Virus record (IMG/VR): IMGVR_UViG_3300034062_001868
Location: 1-20,030 of that record
DNA length: 20,030 nt
Strand: one strand, 5' to 3'
Origin: a virus
In this document: positions 5,920 to 12,626 of the stretch, piece by piece
Layout of the letters: every line of letters begins with the position of its first letter
Numbering within the stretch: position 1 is the stretch's first letter
Made by a program: the position numbers and the translations under genes
The notes under the pieces: generated by a model
The model's database searches: none
Told to the model about the DNA's origin: nothing
The model's input: the letters and a program-made list of their open reading frames with translations, nothing else

Positions 5920-6356
5920 TATTTAATATTTTTAATTCTTATAATTTTATCTATTTCTAATTCTAAATCTAGTTCTTTATCTAGTTCTTGCACTTGCACT
6001 AGTTCTTGCACTTGCACTAGTTCTTTCTCTTTCTCTTTCTCTTTCTCTTTCTCTTGTACCGAACCTCCTTCAGTATCCCCTACTATACCCCCTTCAGTAC
6101 CTCCTTCGGTAGTATTAAGTTTTTTACCTGTTTTATTCTCATAACCTTCAACTTGTGAATTAATTGCATGTTCTTGACTTATATAGGCAAACTTAGCCAT
6201 TCCTGTAAGATTAGGTTCAATTCCTTCAAATTGTTTTTGAAGTAATGCTTTCATGAATGAATTAAAATTATCATCATCTAATTCCATTGCGACTGAGTAA
6301 TAACTTCTATAAAAGTTAAATGCTTTTCTCAATTCTGTCTCTTTTTTCTTTTTCAT
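5919..6356 (-). CDS. DUF6291-like phage protein with low-complexity tail (start at 6356 preferred)
   Basis: From the preferred start (MKKKKETELRKAFNFYRSYY) the protein has 145 residues. The first ~75 resemble the DUF6291 family seen in phages and mobile elements near replication genes: FYRSYY, LDDDNFNSFMKALLQKQFEG, GMAKFAYISQEHAIN. The rest is low complexity: TEGG repeats, a (KE)5 run and LVQVQE twice. An upstream ATG at 6395 would add 13 residues (MMSMLKHRGFLFI), but those codons lie inside a terminator-like hairpin (6368-6418), so I take the later start. Role unknown; a replication link is a guess from family context. Confidence 0.65.
   Translation of the reverse strand: MKKKKETELRKAFNFYRSYYSVAMELDDDNFNSFMKALLQKQFEGIEPNLTGMAKFAYISQEHAINSQVEGYENKTGKKLNTTEGGTEGGIVGDTEGGSVQEKEKEKEKEKELVQVQELVQVQELDKELDLELEIDKIIRIKNIK
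5983..6053 (-). repeat. Tandem repeats coding the low-complexity tail
   Basis: Two perfect copies of an 18-base unit (plus strand AGTTCTTGCACTTGCACT, 5983-6000 and 6001-6018) encode LVQVQE twice. Just beyond, TTTCTC is repeated five times (6024-6053) and encodes Lys-Glu repeats. Both unit lengths are multiples of three, so copy-number changes keep the frame. Confidence 0.9.
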
Positions 6357-6360
6357 AATA

Positions 6361-6418
6361 AATAAAAAACCCCTATGTTTCAACATGCTCATCACTTCAT
6401 GTTTACTACATAAGGGTT
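6361..6418 (-). terminator. Terminator/attenuator hairpin before the DUF6291-like gene
   Basis: Minus strand: AACCCTTATGT (6418-6408) pairs with ACATAGGGGTT (6378-6368), 11 pairs with one G-U. Inside is a second 6-pair stem AACATG/CATGTT (6403-6398 and 6387-6382) with a 10-base loop AAGTGATGAG. TTTTTTATTTATT follows, and the ATG at 6356 comes only 7 bases later. The loop is complementary to CTCATCAC upstream (6451-6444), and TTTACT/AGTAAA (6424-6419 and 6407-6402) could form an alternative stem. Confidence 0.65.
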
Positions 6419-6499
6419 AGTAAATGCCTTAATGTCCTTTTATGTGATGAGGGACTACAGACAATAAATAGTATTTAAAAATGGAAAAGTCAAGCTCAA

Positions 6500-6991
6500 C
6501 TAAAAAGATTCTTCAACTGAATAATAATCGGGAAATGAATTTAAAGGGATATGAGGAGTTAAATTGTGTTTTAGACAAAACTGCTCATGTATAGAAAGAT
6601 GTGATGTTAAATCGTATCCTAATGAGTCTCTGAGGAAAATATAAGTGTCTTTGTAATCTTGCTTTGTAATATTGACTAATCTTTGTGGACTATACTGTGA
6701 TTTACCAAATACATTCCTTTTTTCTTTTGGAATCAATATGTTATTATTTTTACATAATTTACATCTTGAGGCTTTTAATCCGTTAACACTTGTGGTTGGG
6801 AATTCATCAATTGGCTTTTCAATGTCACATGCTCTACAAACTTTCTTATCACCTTTGTTCGCATTAATTGTAACACAATGTTTACATCGTCTATTACGAT
6901 ATCCGTCTCTACCGTTAATTGAAAATGACGTAATTGTCTTTTCAACTTTACAGGTATCACAAATCTTCGTTTCTTTTAAGTTTCTACTCAT
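6500..6991 (-). CDS. Tandem zinc-ribbon protein (Cys4 x 2), possible nuclease relative
   Basis: 163 residues with two copies of a CxxC...CxxC ribbon: C11/C14 with C36/C39, and C52/C55 with C77/C80. Each copy includes a D/NEF-type spacer (ITSFSINGRDGYRN; IDEFPTTSVNGLKA). Such ribbons are found in recombination-endonuclease-VII-like and HNH-associated phage proteins. Here the C-terminal half (YSPQRLVNITKQDYKDTYIF...HEQFCLKHNL) shows no HNH or other catalytic motif I can name, so it may be a DNA-binding remnant or regulator. It has its own promoter-like element and is followed by 80 bases without a gene and then the hairpin at 6361-6418. Confidence 0.6.
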   Translation of the reverse strand: MSRNLKETKICDTCKVEKTITSFSINGRDGYRNRRCKHCVTINANKGDKKVCRACDIEKPIDEFPTTSVNGLKASRCKLCKNNNILIPKEKRNVFGKSQYSPQRLVNITKQDYKDTYIFLRDSLGYDLTSHLSIHEQFCLKHNLTPHIPLNSFPDYYSVEESF

Positions 6992-6998
6992 ATTAATA

Positions 6999-7029
6999 TA
7001 AGTATACCAAAAGGATAAGATAATTCAAG
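6999..7029 (-). promoter_or_regulatory. Promoter-like element upstream of the zinc-ribbon gene
   Basis: Minus strand: CTTG, 19-base spacer, TATACTTA, 7 bases, ATG. Spacing agrees with the other elements; the -7-like box differs by one base from TATATTTA. Confidence 0.35.
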
Positions 7030-7062
7030 GAAGGGGTATTAAAATAAGAAATAGAAGGTAAA

Positions 7063-7647
7063 TTACTTCCAGCTCTTACCTATGTTTGCAACGTATCTAT
7101 TTTGATACTCAGAATAACAGAATCCTGCTCTTGATGGACGATAAGGTTTTCTCTCTCTAACAACTGAATCACTCATGCAACGAGACATGAACTCATTCAT
7201 TGTTTCTTTGTGTTTTGGTTCAAACTCAAATTTGGTTCTACCAAATGAACTTACTTGACTTACAACACCACCTTGTTGACCATCATTCTTTTTTCTACCA
7301 GAACAAGCCCATTCAGCATATTGTTCTGTATAACCATCTGACTTATGTTTTTCCATACAATCACCTTTTGGTAATGTAGCAAACTCTTCTGAAGCCATAT
7401 TAGCCGCTTTGATTGCACCACAGATTTTAGCAGCAGTTTCTTCATCACCATATCTTTCAGTTTGGTCTAACATACATTCATCCCAAGCATAATCAGCAAA
7501 CTCTTCTGACATTGACTCTTTATCGTATGTACCTTTACACACAGCATAAGCTTGACCTGGTGCATCGTATTCGTCAATTATTTCTCTGATACATGCTGAG
7601 ATATATTCTTTTTCGTCTTGTCCTGAATTGGGTTTTGGAATTGGCAT
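7063..7647 (-). CDS. Structural-module protein with four Cys-pair repeats
   Basis: 194 residues. Eight Cys fall in four pairs: C19/C37, C58/C76, C97/C115 (each 18 apart, pairs 39 apart) and C157/C177. Each unit is a helical hairpin ending in an aromatic or polar YxxC/GFCYSEY-type motif. The last unit (FMSRCMSD...RAGFCYSEYQNRY) matches a short motif common in Bacteroidota phage structural proteins. Between units 3 and 4 is a linker KKNDGQQGGVVSQ. Position next to the connector and portal suggests a virion or assembly role. The ATG overlaps the previous stop (TAATG). Confidence 0.6.
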   Translation of the reverse strand: MPIPKPNSGQDEKEYISACIREIIDEYDAPGQAYAVCKGTYDKESMSEEFADYAWDECMLDQTERYGDEETAAKICGAIKAANMASEEFATLPKGDCMEKHKSDGYTEQYAEWACSGRKKNDGQQGGVVSQVSSFGRTKFEFEPKHKETMNEFMSRCMSDSVVRERKPYRPSRAGFCYSEYQNRYVANIGKSWK

Positions 7648-7907
7648 TATAGTCTTGTTTTTAATTTAAGTTTTTTATTTTCATCCATTAACTCATTAAC
7701 TTTCTCTTCAAGTTTAACAATTTTTAAGTTAAGTTCATGAATCTCTTTTTTAAGGTCTTCTATGATGATTTGATATACTCCGATACTCTTAGATAGATTA
7801 TCAAGAATAGCGTTATCTGTTTCAGCCTGTTGTCTTTTACGACCAACAAACCAAGCAGCAGCGGCAGTTAGAGTATTTGATATGATAAGTAAAAGTTCGT
7901 TGTTCAT
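7647..7907 (-). CDS. Membrane-anchored coiled-coil protein (holin/spanin-like candidate)
   Basis: 86 residues. An N-terminal hydrophobic segment (LLLIISNTLTAAAAWFVG, about 5-22) is followed by a basic stop (RKRQQ) and a long heptad-patterned helix rich in Leu, Glu and Lys to the C-terminus. The layout, a short periplasmic or cytoplasmic N-end, one membrane segment and a coiled coil, fits small phage membrane proteins involved in lysis or virion attachment, but there is no endolysin nearby to support a lysis role. Stop and next start overlap (TAATG). Confidence 0.55.
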   Translation of the reverse strand: MNNELLLIISNTLTAAAAWFVGRKRQQAETDNAILDNLSKSIGVYQIIIEDLKKEIHELNLKIVKLEEKVNELMDENKKLKLKTRL

Positions 7908-7916
7908 AATTAAGTA

Positions 7917-8537
7917 TTAATATCCGCAGTCAACACATCCACCAAGTGTTGGGTCAATATAAAATGGCATGTTTGCAGGAATGCTTCCTCTTCTAACTGG
8001 TTTTCTCATGCCAGGAGTAAACCATACACCACCAAAGTACTGAGTCTTTTGAGGTGGCATATCTTTAATATTACCATATGTGTAATACCAGGGATATTCA
8101 CTTGGATTACCCAATAAATAATCCATCATACGTTGTGCGTAGAAGTTATATCTTGATTGTTCAATATCTCTTAAGTAAGACATTCCCTTGATATCAATTG
8201 AGGTACCTTGTTCTGTATTACCAATCGTAATTGCTTTGTTCATTTTACGAGCAAAGATTTCAGGCATTGCTTCATAAGCTGCCGCGTGAACTAAATACGG
8301 AGCAAAATAATCATCCAACATTGTTCTATCAGCACTTGAGATTGTTGTTCCTGATAATTGATTGTCTCTAACCAAATTCTGATAATAGTGATATCCTTTG
8401 GTTCCAATCAATGCTTGAAGGTGAATCTCTTGAGCAATGAATATGCAACTCGTTAATAGAGCCATATCAATGTTCTGATTTAACGTTGTGTAAGCCTTAA
8501 GCTTAGTTTCTGATATGAGTAATATTTGAGCTGACAT
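7917..8537 (-). CDS. Head-tail connector-like protein (DUF6712-like)
   Basis: 206 residues beginning MSAQILLISETKLKAYTTLN, then NIDMALLTSCIFIAQEIHLQ ALIG, which resembles the start of DUF6712 proteins, common adaptor-like proteins of Bacteroidota phages. A middle helical part (ADRTMLDDYFAPYLVHAAAYEAMPEIF) is followed by an aromatic C-terminus ending GGCVDCGY. It follows the portal gene with a TAATG overlap, matching the position of a connector joining portal to tail. Assignment is moderate: pattern and neighbourhood only. Confidence 0.6.
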   Translation of the reverse strand: MSAQILLISETKLKAYTTLNQNIDMALLTSCIFIAQEIHLQALIGTKGYHYYQNLVRDNQLSGTTISSADRTMLDDYFAPYLVHAAAYEAMPEIFARKMNKAITIGNTEQGTSIDIKGMSYLRDIEQSRYNFYAQRMMDYLLGNPSEYPWYYTYGNIKDMPPQKTQYFGGVWFTPGMRKPVRRGSIPANMPFYIDPTLGGCVDCGY

Positions 8538-9673
8538 TATATTCCTGCTTTTGTGTCTATTGCGGATTGAACATCGTCAGGTAAGATTTGATTTTGTTCA
8601 ATACCTAGTTTTATTGGCTGTTTGTACTTAATGAATAAAACCTTCTCTAACGTCTTTAAAATCTCTTCTTGAATAGGTATGATTACCGTCTGTAAGAAAA
8701 GTTGATATGAGTCAAGTATTTCATTTCTTCCACCTAATGAACCTGGTGTTTTAATACCCAATATCATTGGTGATGTAATTCTCCAAGATGTTAATACGTT
8801 GTTCTCAATTTGAGGAGCCATTGATGTATACCAAGCATCAGATGCGTTATTTGGAATTGGGGTAATTACTGGTGCTGTTTCAGGATTCTCACTAAAGAAT
8901 AAAAAGAATTTACCAGCATTATTTGTTGAAGCATATTTTGATTCAAGTTGTCTTTGAATCATATCCATTTCTTCTTCACCAGGAACTCCATTTGTAAATG
9001 ATACCGCCATTGATGGCATCATTGAGTTTTGCATATTGTTCAAGTGGAAGTTCTTAATCTCAATATCTAATTGGATTGTTGTAAGACCCGCAAGGTAATC
9101 AGGTGCTGGATAATACGACATACCTGGTGTATAACAAGTTTTGTCATAAAATATTTGTGATGGTGCTGAATTTGGTAACATATTAAATGATTCCATTTCA
9201 ACGGGCTTAAATTTGCTTGGATTGATAGTTGTACCTCTCCAATCAATTGAATAAAAGTAACTTCCAATATTTCCAAACTCGTCTTCTTTACCTGCTCTTA
9301 ATCTTGAAAAGTCAGTGTGATAAAATTCGGCAATTCCACCATCGTTTGATTTAACGATATTCATTGCTAGTCCACCAAATAGAACTCGGTCAGTTACAAG
9401 TTTCTCATAAACTTCATAAACTGTTTCACCTCTATTTGCCATTGTTAATACTTCAGGGTTACCTTCTTTAACAATTAAATTCTTTCCTTTAACACCATAC
9501 ATTACTGCATTTGCACAAGCTCTATTGATTGAACTGTACTGATATAAAGCCATTAAGTGGTTTGGAAATAAGTTATCATCACCATAGTAAACCCAAGGCT
9601 TATTTTTAACTACTTCTTGGTATTGTGGTACCTGAGCTGCGTTAAAATCTAATACATGTAAATTATTCTTCAT
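8537..9673 (-). CDS. Portal protein
   Basis: 378 residues, a little short for the family. The N-terminus has WVYYGDDNLFPNHLMALY (27-44) and SSINRACANAVMYGVKGKNL (47-66), the arrangement seen in phage portals just before the wing domain. Later parts include LAGLTTIQLDIEIKNFHLNN and the helix with SWRITSPMILGIKTPGSLGG, typical of the crown/stem side of HK97-like portals, and a long C-terminal helix. As a dodecamer it forms the DNA gate and binds the terminase. The gene has its own promoter-like element and is coupled to the connector gene by TAATG. Confidence 0.8.
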   Translation of the reverse strand: MKNNLHVLDFNAAQVPQYQEVVKNKPWVYYGDDNLFPNHLMALYQYSSINRACANAVMYGVKGKNLIVKEGNPEVLTMANRGETVYEVYEKLVTDRVLFGGLAMNIVKSNDGGIAEFYHTDFSRLRAGKEDEFGNIGSYFYSIDWRGTTINPSKFKPVEMESFNMLPNSAPSQIFYDKTCYTPGMSYYPAPDYLAGLTTIQLDIEIKNFHLNNMQNSMMPSMAVSFTNGVPGEEEMDMIQRQLESKYASTNNAGKFFLFFSENPETAPVITPIPNNASDAWYTSMAPQIENNVLTSWRITSPMILGIKTPGSLGGRNEILDSYQLFLQTVIIPIQEEILKTLEKVLFIKYKQPIKLGIEQNQILPDDVQSAIDTKAGI

Positions 9674-9679
9674 TACTAA

Positions 9680-9709
9680 TAAATATCTAAAGTTTTTATT
9701 TTATCCATA
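9680..9709 (-). promoter_or_regulatory. Promoter-like element upstream of the portal gene
   Basis: Minus strand: TATG, 18-base spacer, GATATTTA, 6 bases, ATG. Layout and spacer equal those before the genes at 1238 and 18580, including GATAAAA after the first box and CTTT before the second. Confidence 0.45.
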
Positions 9710-9711
9710 GT

Positions 9712-10251
9712 TTATAGTGGAGTAGGTGTAGGTGTAGGAGATGATGTTATTGTCACTGTAGGAGTCGGTGTAGGAGATGATGTTATTGTTACTGTAGGAG
9801 TTGGCGTTCCACCTGTAATACAGAATTCTTCTTGTTCTGAAACATAGATAATACTGTAAGCGTCTTCATTAGGGCTAATGTATGGTTCAAATAAACATTC
9901 ATCAGTTTGTGAATCACCAACAATTACGATAGCTCTTCCTGATTCCAATTTATTATATGCCAAAGCAATATCGGTATTTCCTGAACTAACCTGTTCATAG
10001 ATTGAATAGTAATACTGCCCGATATAGTTAAAGAAGGCTTGAGGTGGAGTTAACGATAAATTGGTTGCACCTTCCACAAAACGGAACTTATCATATCGTG
10101 TGTTACTCACAATTACTTGTGGAATAAAACTAACACGCTCTTTTGAGGCGATATGTTGAAATGAGAATAGGTAATATGGATTCGGCAATGTCTTGTTCAT
10201 AGACACTGTCGCAATCAAATTATTTGTTTCTCCTTTTCTAATTATTAACAT
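9712..10251 (-). CDS. Virion structural protein with PT-repeat tail
   Basis: 179 residues. The first ~140 form a beta-rich domain (MLIIRKGETNNLIATVSMNK; PYYLFSFQHIASKERVSF; FFNYIGQYYYSIYEQVSSG) like a conserved structural protein often found near head and tail genes in gut and freshwater phages. The C-terminus is a Pro/Thr/Ser linker made of two copies of PTPTVTITSSPT-type repeats, ending TPTPL. The tail ends abruptly without the usual folded domain, so it may act as a flexible tether or glycosylation-prone stalk. Function unproven. Confidence 0.6.
   Translation of the reverse strand: MLIIRKGETNNLIATVSMNKTLPNPYYLFSFQHIASKERVSFIPQVIVSNTRYDKFRFVEGATNLSLTPPQAFFNYIGQYYYSIYEQVSSGNTDIALAYNKLESGRAIVIVGDSQTDECLFEPYISPNEDAYSIIYVSEQEEFCITGGTPTPTVTITSSPTPTPTVTITSSPTPTPTPL
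9731..9802 (-). repeat. 36-base tandem repeat coding a PT tail
   Basis: Two copies of a 36-base unit (9731-9766, 9767-9802) differ at two bases and encode 12 residues each. In frame with the gene at 9712-10251. Confidence 0.85.
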
Positions 10252-10318
10252 CTTCGCTTATGATATAATGTGCATCAAGTTTATCGTCTATTAGTATAAA
10301 TAAAATATTCATTGTGTG

Positions 10319-10540
10319 TTATTTTATTTGAGTAAATGGATTATTAATTACCCATCTAATCTCATAATTTTCTATATCTAATATCTCATCTAATTTAGAT
10401 TTGTATAGAATAGCATAACCATCATTTATTTGAAATGGAAACTCCCATTTAATATCTGTTGAAACAACTATTAATTCATAGACTTTAAAACATTCCCTAA
10501 AATCTTCAAAGTATAATATCTTAAAATTACCAGCTTGCAT
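10319..10540 (-). CDS. Small protein, unknown function (73 aa)
   Basis: Begins MQAGNFKILYFEDFRECFKV and shows alternating strands (ELIVVSTDIKWEFPF; GYAILYKSKLDEILD; YEIRWVINN). It overlaps the end of the PT/LamG gene by 14 bases, which supports co-expression, and could be a chaperone or accessory of that protein. No family recognised. The 67 bases after it hold no structure I can support. Confidence 0.55.
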   Translation of the reverse strand: MQAGNFKILYFEDFRECFKVYELIVVSTDIKWEFPFQINDGYAILYKSKLDEILDIENYEIRWVINNPFTQIK

Positions 10541-11996
10541 AGTTATATTTTGTTTTAAGATAGTTCATAACTTGTGTATATTCACCAGCAGTTAATTTTC
10601 TGTTATAAACAATATATTCAAATACAGTTAAACTTGCTACAGGACTTCCTGTTGAACCAACAGCTATATTGAATGCTGAGGCGGCTGATGGAGTTGCTCC
10701 TGATGTGTTAAATGATGTAGTAAAGTTTGATGATTTAGCATCATATCTTGCTTCAAATTGACCTGGTGTTCCACTAACACTATAAATCATAGGTAATTCA
10801 GAAATACTATTTGAATCTGCAACAGATAATGATGCGGTTCCAACATAAGTTGTATTAAAGTTATTATTTGCGCCTGATTTATCACTTGTTTGAGTAAAGG
10901 CGGCATTATAAAAACCACTATAAGTATTAGCATTTCTCCATTTAACAACAGCAAATGTTGTTAATCCTGAATATGTTATTGGACTAAAACCAGAATTAAG
11001 TTCATCATTACTTGTAAACTCAACAGCTTGTCCTGAATAAGAACCTAATGATGATGTTACTAAAGATGGTTGAGTTGATACATTACCATTAGCTAATGTA
11101 TTACCTAAATACGATTGATTAGTCCAAGAAGATACACTAGCGTCTACAGTTGAAATATACCATTGTTGTAAATTACTTGTAGGAATTGCTGGAGTTGCAC
11201 TTGGAGTAGGAGTCGGCGTTGATGTTGATGTATTTGTAGGTGTTACAGTAGGAGTCGGCGTTGATGTTGATGTATTTGTAGGTGTTACAGTAGGAGTCGG
11301 CGTTGATGTACTTGTTTGAGTAGGAGTAGGAGTTACACAATCAAGACATCCGTCAGGGTCACTACTTGTAATTTCACCTGCTGTTCCAGCAAATACTCTA
11401 AGCCATCTCAATGTATCAGATAATTGAACAATGTATGTATCATTTGGAACTGGTATTGTAAATGCTGAATCAAGATAAACAAATTCATTAATATTAAGTT
11501 GTGAGCCTTGTGATATTGGACCATATAACGTAATTGAACTTGATGATAAACAAGCAACACATGCAGTTGAACCAGTATAAACCGAATAAGAAATAACTGA
11601 TTGAGTCGGAGTTATAGTAGGAGTCGGTGTTGATGTACTTGTTTGAGTAGGTGTAGGAGTTGGGGTTCCCGTATTAGTTGGAGTTACAGTTGCTGTTGTA
11701 GTGGTTGTAGGTGTAGGAGTTGGGGTTACAGGAGTTGATGTGGGTGTTGGTGTAACTGGAGTTGCTGAAGGTGTCGGAGGAATTTGTCCAATTACAGTAC
11801 CAGATTGTTGACCATCGTTCTTTGGAACTAAATCAATTCTTCTATAACGAGATTTCTTATAATCCCAAGACTCTAAAGGATTAGCGTTTAATGGAACTTT
11901 TTCGCCCATAAAATGAGTAGGTGCGTAAAAGGTTTCTTGTTTACCTAATACACCCCAAGTTTTACTATCGCTTTTTCCTTTTCTAAAATTTTTCAT
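10527..11996 (-). CDS. PT-repeat protein with LamG-like C-terminal domain (virion decoration or adhesin candidate)
   Basis: 489 residues. N-terminal 1-72: a basic, Trp/Tyr-containing anchor ending KNDGQQSGTVIGQ. Then a Pro/Thr linker, a small domain with two Cys pairs (ACVAC and GCLDC) and ITLYGPIS / LRVFAGTAG, a second and longer PT linker with 14-residue repeats, and a C-terminal concanavalin A/LamG-like domain (AVEFTSNDELNSG, LTTFAVVKW, FEYIVYNRKLTAGEYTQVMN). This looks like a virion surface protein whose lectin-like domain binds glycans, held on flexible stalks. It is preceded 14 bases upstream by a terminator hairpin, so expression may be lower than that of the tail-tube gene. Confidence 0.65.
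   Translation of the reverse strand: MKNFRKGKSDSKTWGVLGKQETFYAPTHFMGEKVPLNANPLESWDYKKSRYRRIDLVPKNDGQQSGTVIGQIPPTPSATPVTPTPTSTPVTPTPTPTTTTTATVTPTNTGTPTPTPTQTSTSTPTPTITPTQSVISYSVYTGSTACVACLSSSSITLYGPISQGSQLNINEFVYLDSAFTIPVPNDTYIVQLSDTLRWLRVFAGTAGEITSSDPDGCLDCVTPTPTQTSTSTPTPTVTPTNTSTSTPTPTVTPTNTSTSTPTPTPSATPAIPTSNLQQWYISTVDASVSSWTNQSYLGNTLANGNVSTQPSLVTSSLGSYSGQAVEFTSNDELNSGFSPITYSGLTTFAVVKWRNANTYSGFYNAAFTQTSDKSGANNNFNTTYVGTASLSVADSNSISELPMIYSVSGTPGQFEARYDAKSSNFTTSFNTSGATPSAASAFNIAVGSTGSPVASLTVFEYIVYNRKLTAGEYTQVMNYLKTKYNYASW
11209..11308 (-). repeat. 42-base tandem repeat coding the second PT linker
   Basis: Two full perfect copies (11209-11250, 11251-11292) and a partial third of a 42-base unit starting GGAGTCGGCGTTGATG on the plus strand. 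Each encodes a 14-residue Pro/Thr/Ser unit in frame. Confidence 0.9.
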
Positions 11997-12009
11997 AAAC
12001 TCATTTGGC

Positions 12010-12036
12010 TAAAAAAAGGGGAGGCTAGCTCCCCTT
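12010..12036 (-). terminator. Strong intrinsic terminator after the tail-tube-like gene
   Basis: Minus strand: AAGGGGAG, loop CTAGC, CTCCCCTT, then a T7 run (12017-12011, two of its bases also part of the stem). Eight perfect pairs, G/C-rich and followed by T: a textbook intrinsic terminator, 17 bases after the stop at 12053. The next ATG is 14 bases past the T-run, with no room for a promoter. Confidence 0.85.
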
Positions 12037-12052
12037 CTTAATTTATATTTTA

Positions 12053-12598
12053 TTAACAAGCACAGCTTGATAATGATAAACCTACAAGTGTAGATGTTAA
12101 TGAACCAGCAAGTTTCTTAGCAGGCTCTTTTTCAAAGCCTTCTAATAACAATGTGTATCCATTTCTATCTGCAAATGCGGTTCCAGATTCTGCAGTACCG
12201 CTTGATAAAGCCATACCGAAGTCTTCTCCTAAGTAGAATATACTACCTTCATTTGTCTCAACAAACACTTTCATATTCGTGTTCTGAGCAAGTAATTTAA
12301 TTTGATTTCTCGTAGATTGTTGCAACTTCAAGAACACTAGGTTCACTTGTTGGTTATAAACTACGGTACCATTTTCTAAACTCGCTTGGATGTTTTCAAC
12401 AAAATTAGATGTATTTTTCTCTACTTGGTATGTATAAACAGTTCCGCCTGTAGCGCCTACTGTTAATATTTCTTGGTTAGCATTTTCAGTAACACCAGTT
12501 ACGCATCCCGCAACGATGTAAACCTGCTTAATACCACCTACTGCATCTCTACATCCTTTACAGATATTTGCAGTTGTAAAACAAGATGAAAAACTCAT
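12053..12598 (-). CDS. Tail-tube-like / major tail protein
   Basis: 181 residues, beta-rich: GGIKQVYIVAGCVTG, TVYTYQVEKNTSNFVENIQA, GTVVYNQQVNLVFLKLQQST, then NTNMKVFVETNEGSIFYLGE and a GTAFADRNGYTLLLEGFEKE segment. This strand order resembles major tail/tube proteins of siphophages. Six Cys lie at the ends: C6, C13, C16, C32 and the final SSCAC. It follows the capsid gene and is closed by a strong terminator, fitting a highly expressed structural gene. Leader: A-rich with three TAAACT/TTAAACT-like repeats and no Shine-Dalgarno. Assignment is moderate; it could also be another virion protein. Confidence 0.6.
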   Translation of the reverse strand: MSFSSCFTTANICKGCRDAVGGIKQVYIVAGCVTGVTENANQEILTVGATGGTVYTYQVEKNTSNFVENIQASLENGTVVYNQQVNLVFLKLQQSTRNQIKLLAQNTNMKVFVETNEGSIFYLGEDFGMALSSGTAESGTAFADRNGYTLLLEGFEKEPAKKLAGSLTSTLVGLSLSSCAC

Positions 12599-12626
12599 AA
12601 TTTTATTTTTTTAGTTTAAGTTTAGT

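Noticed and set aside
6357-6395. Earlier start for the DUF6291-like gene
   Set aside because: These codons lie inside the terminator-like hairpin and encode MMSMLKHRGFLFI, unlike the family start.
7647-7907. Firm holin assignment
   Set aside because: One membrane segment and a coiled coil are compatible, but no endolysin or second lysis gene is nearby.
10252-10318. Promoter before the gene starting at 10251
   Set aside because: A/T-rich with a partial TATTTTA box, but no upstream box at the right distance and a 45-base offset to the ATG.
11209-11308. Repeats as a possible CRISPR array
   Set aside because: Units are contiguous without spacers and encode in-frame Pro/Thr repeats.
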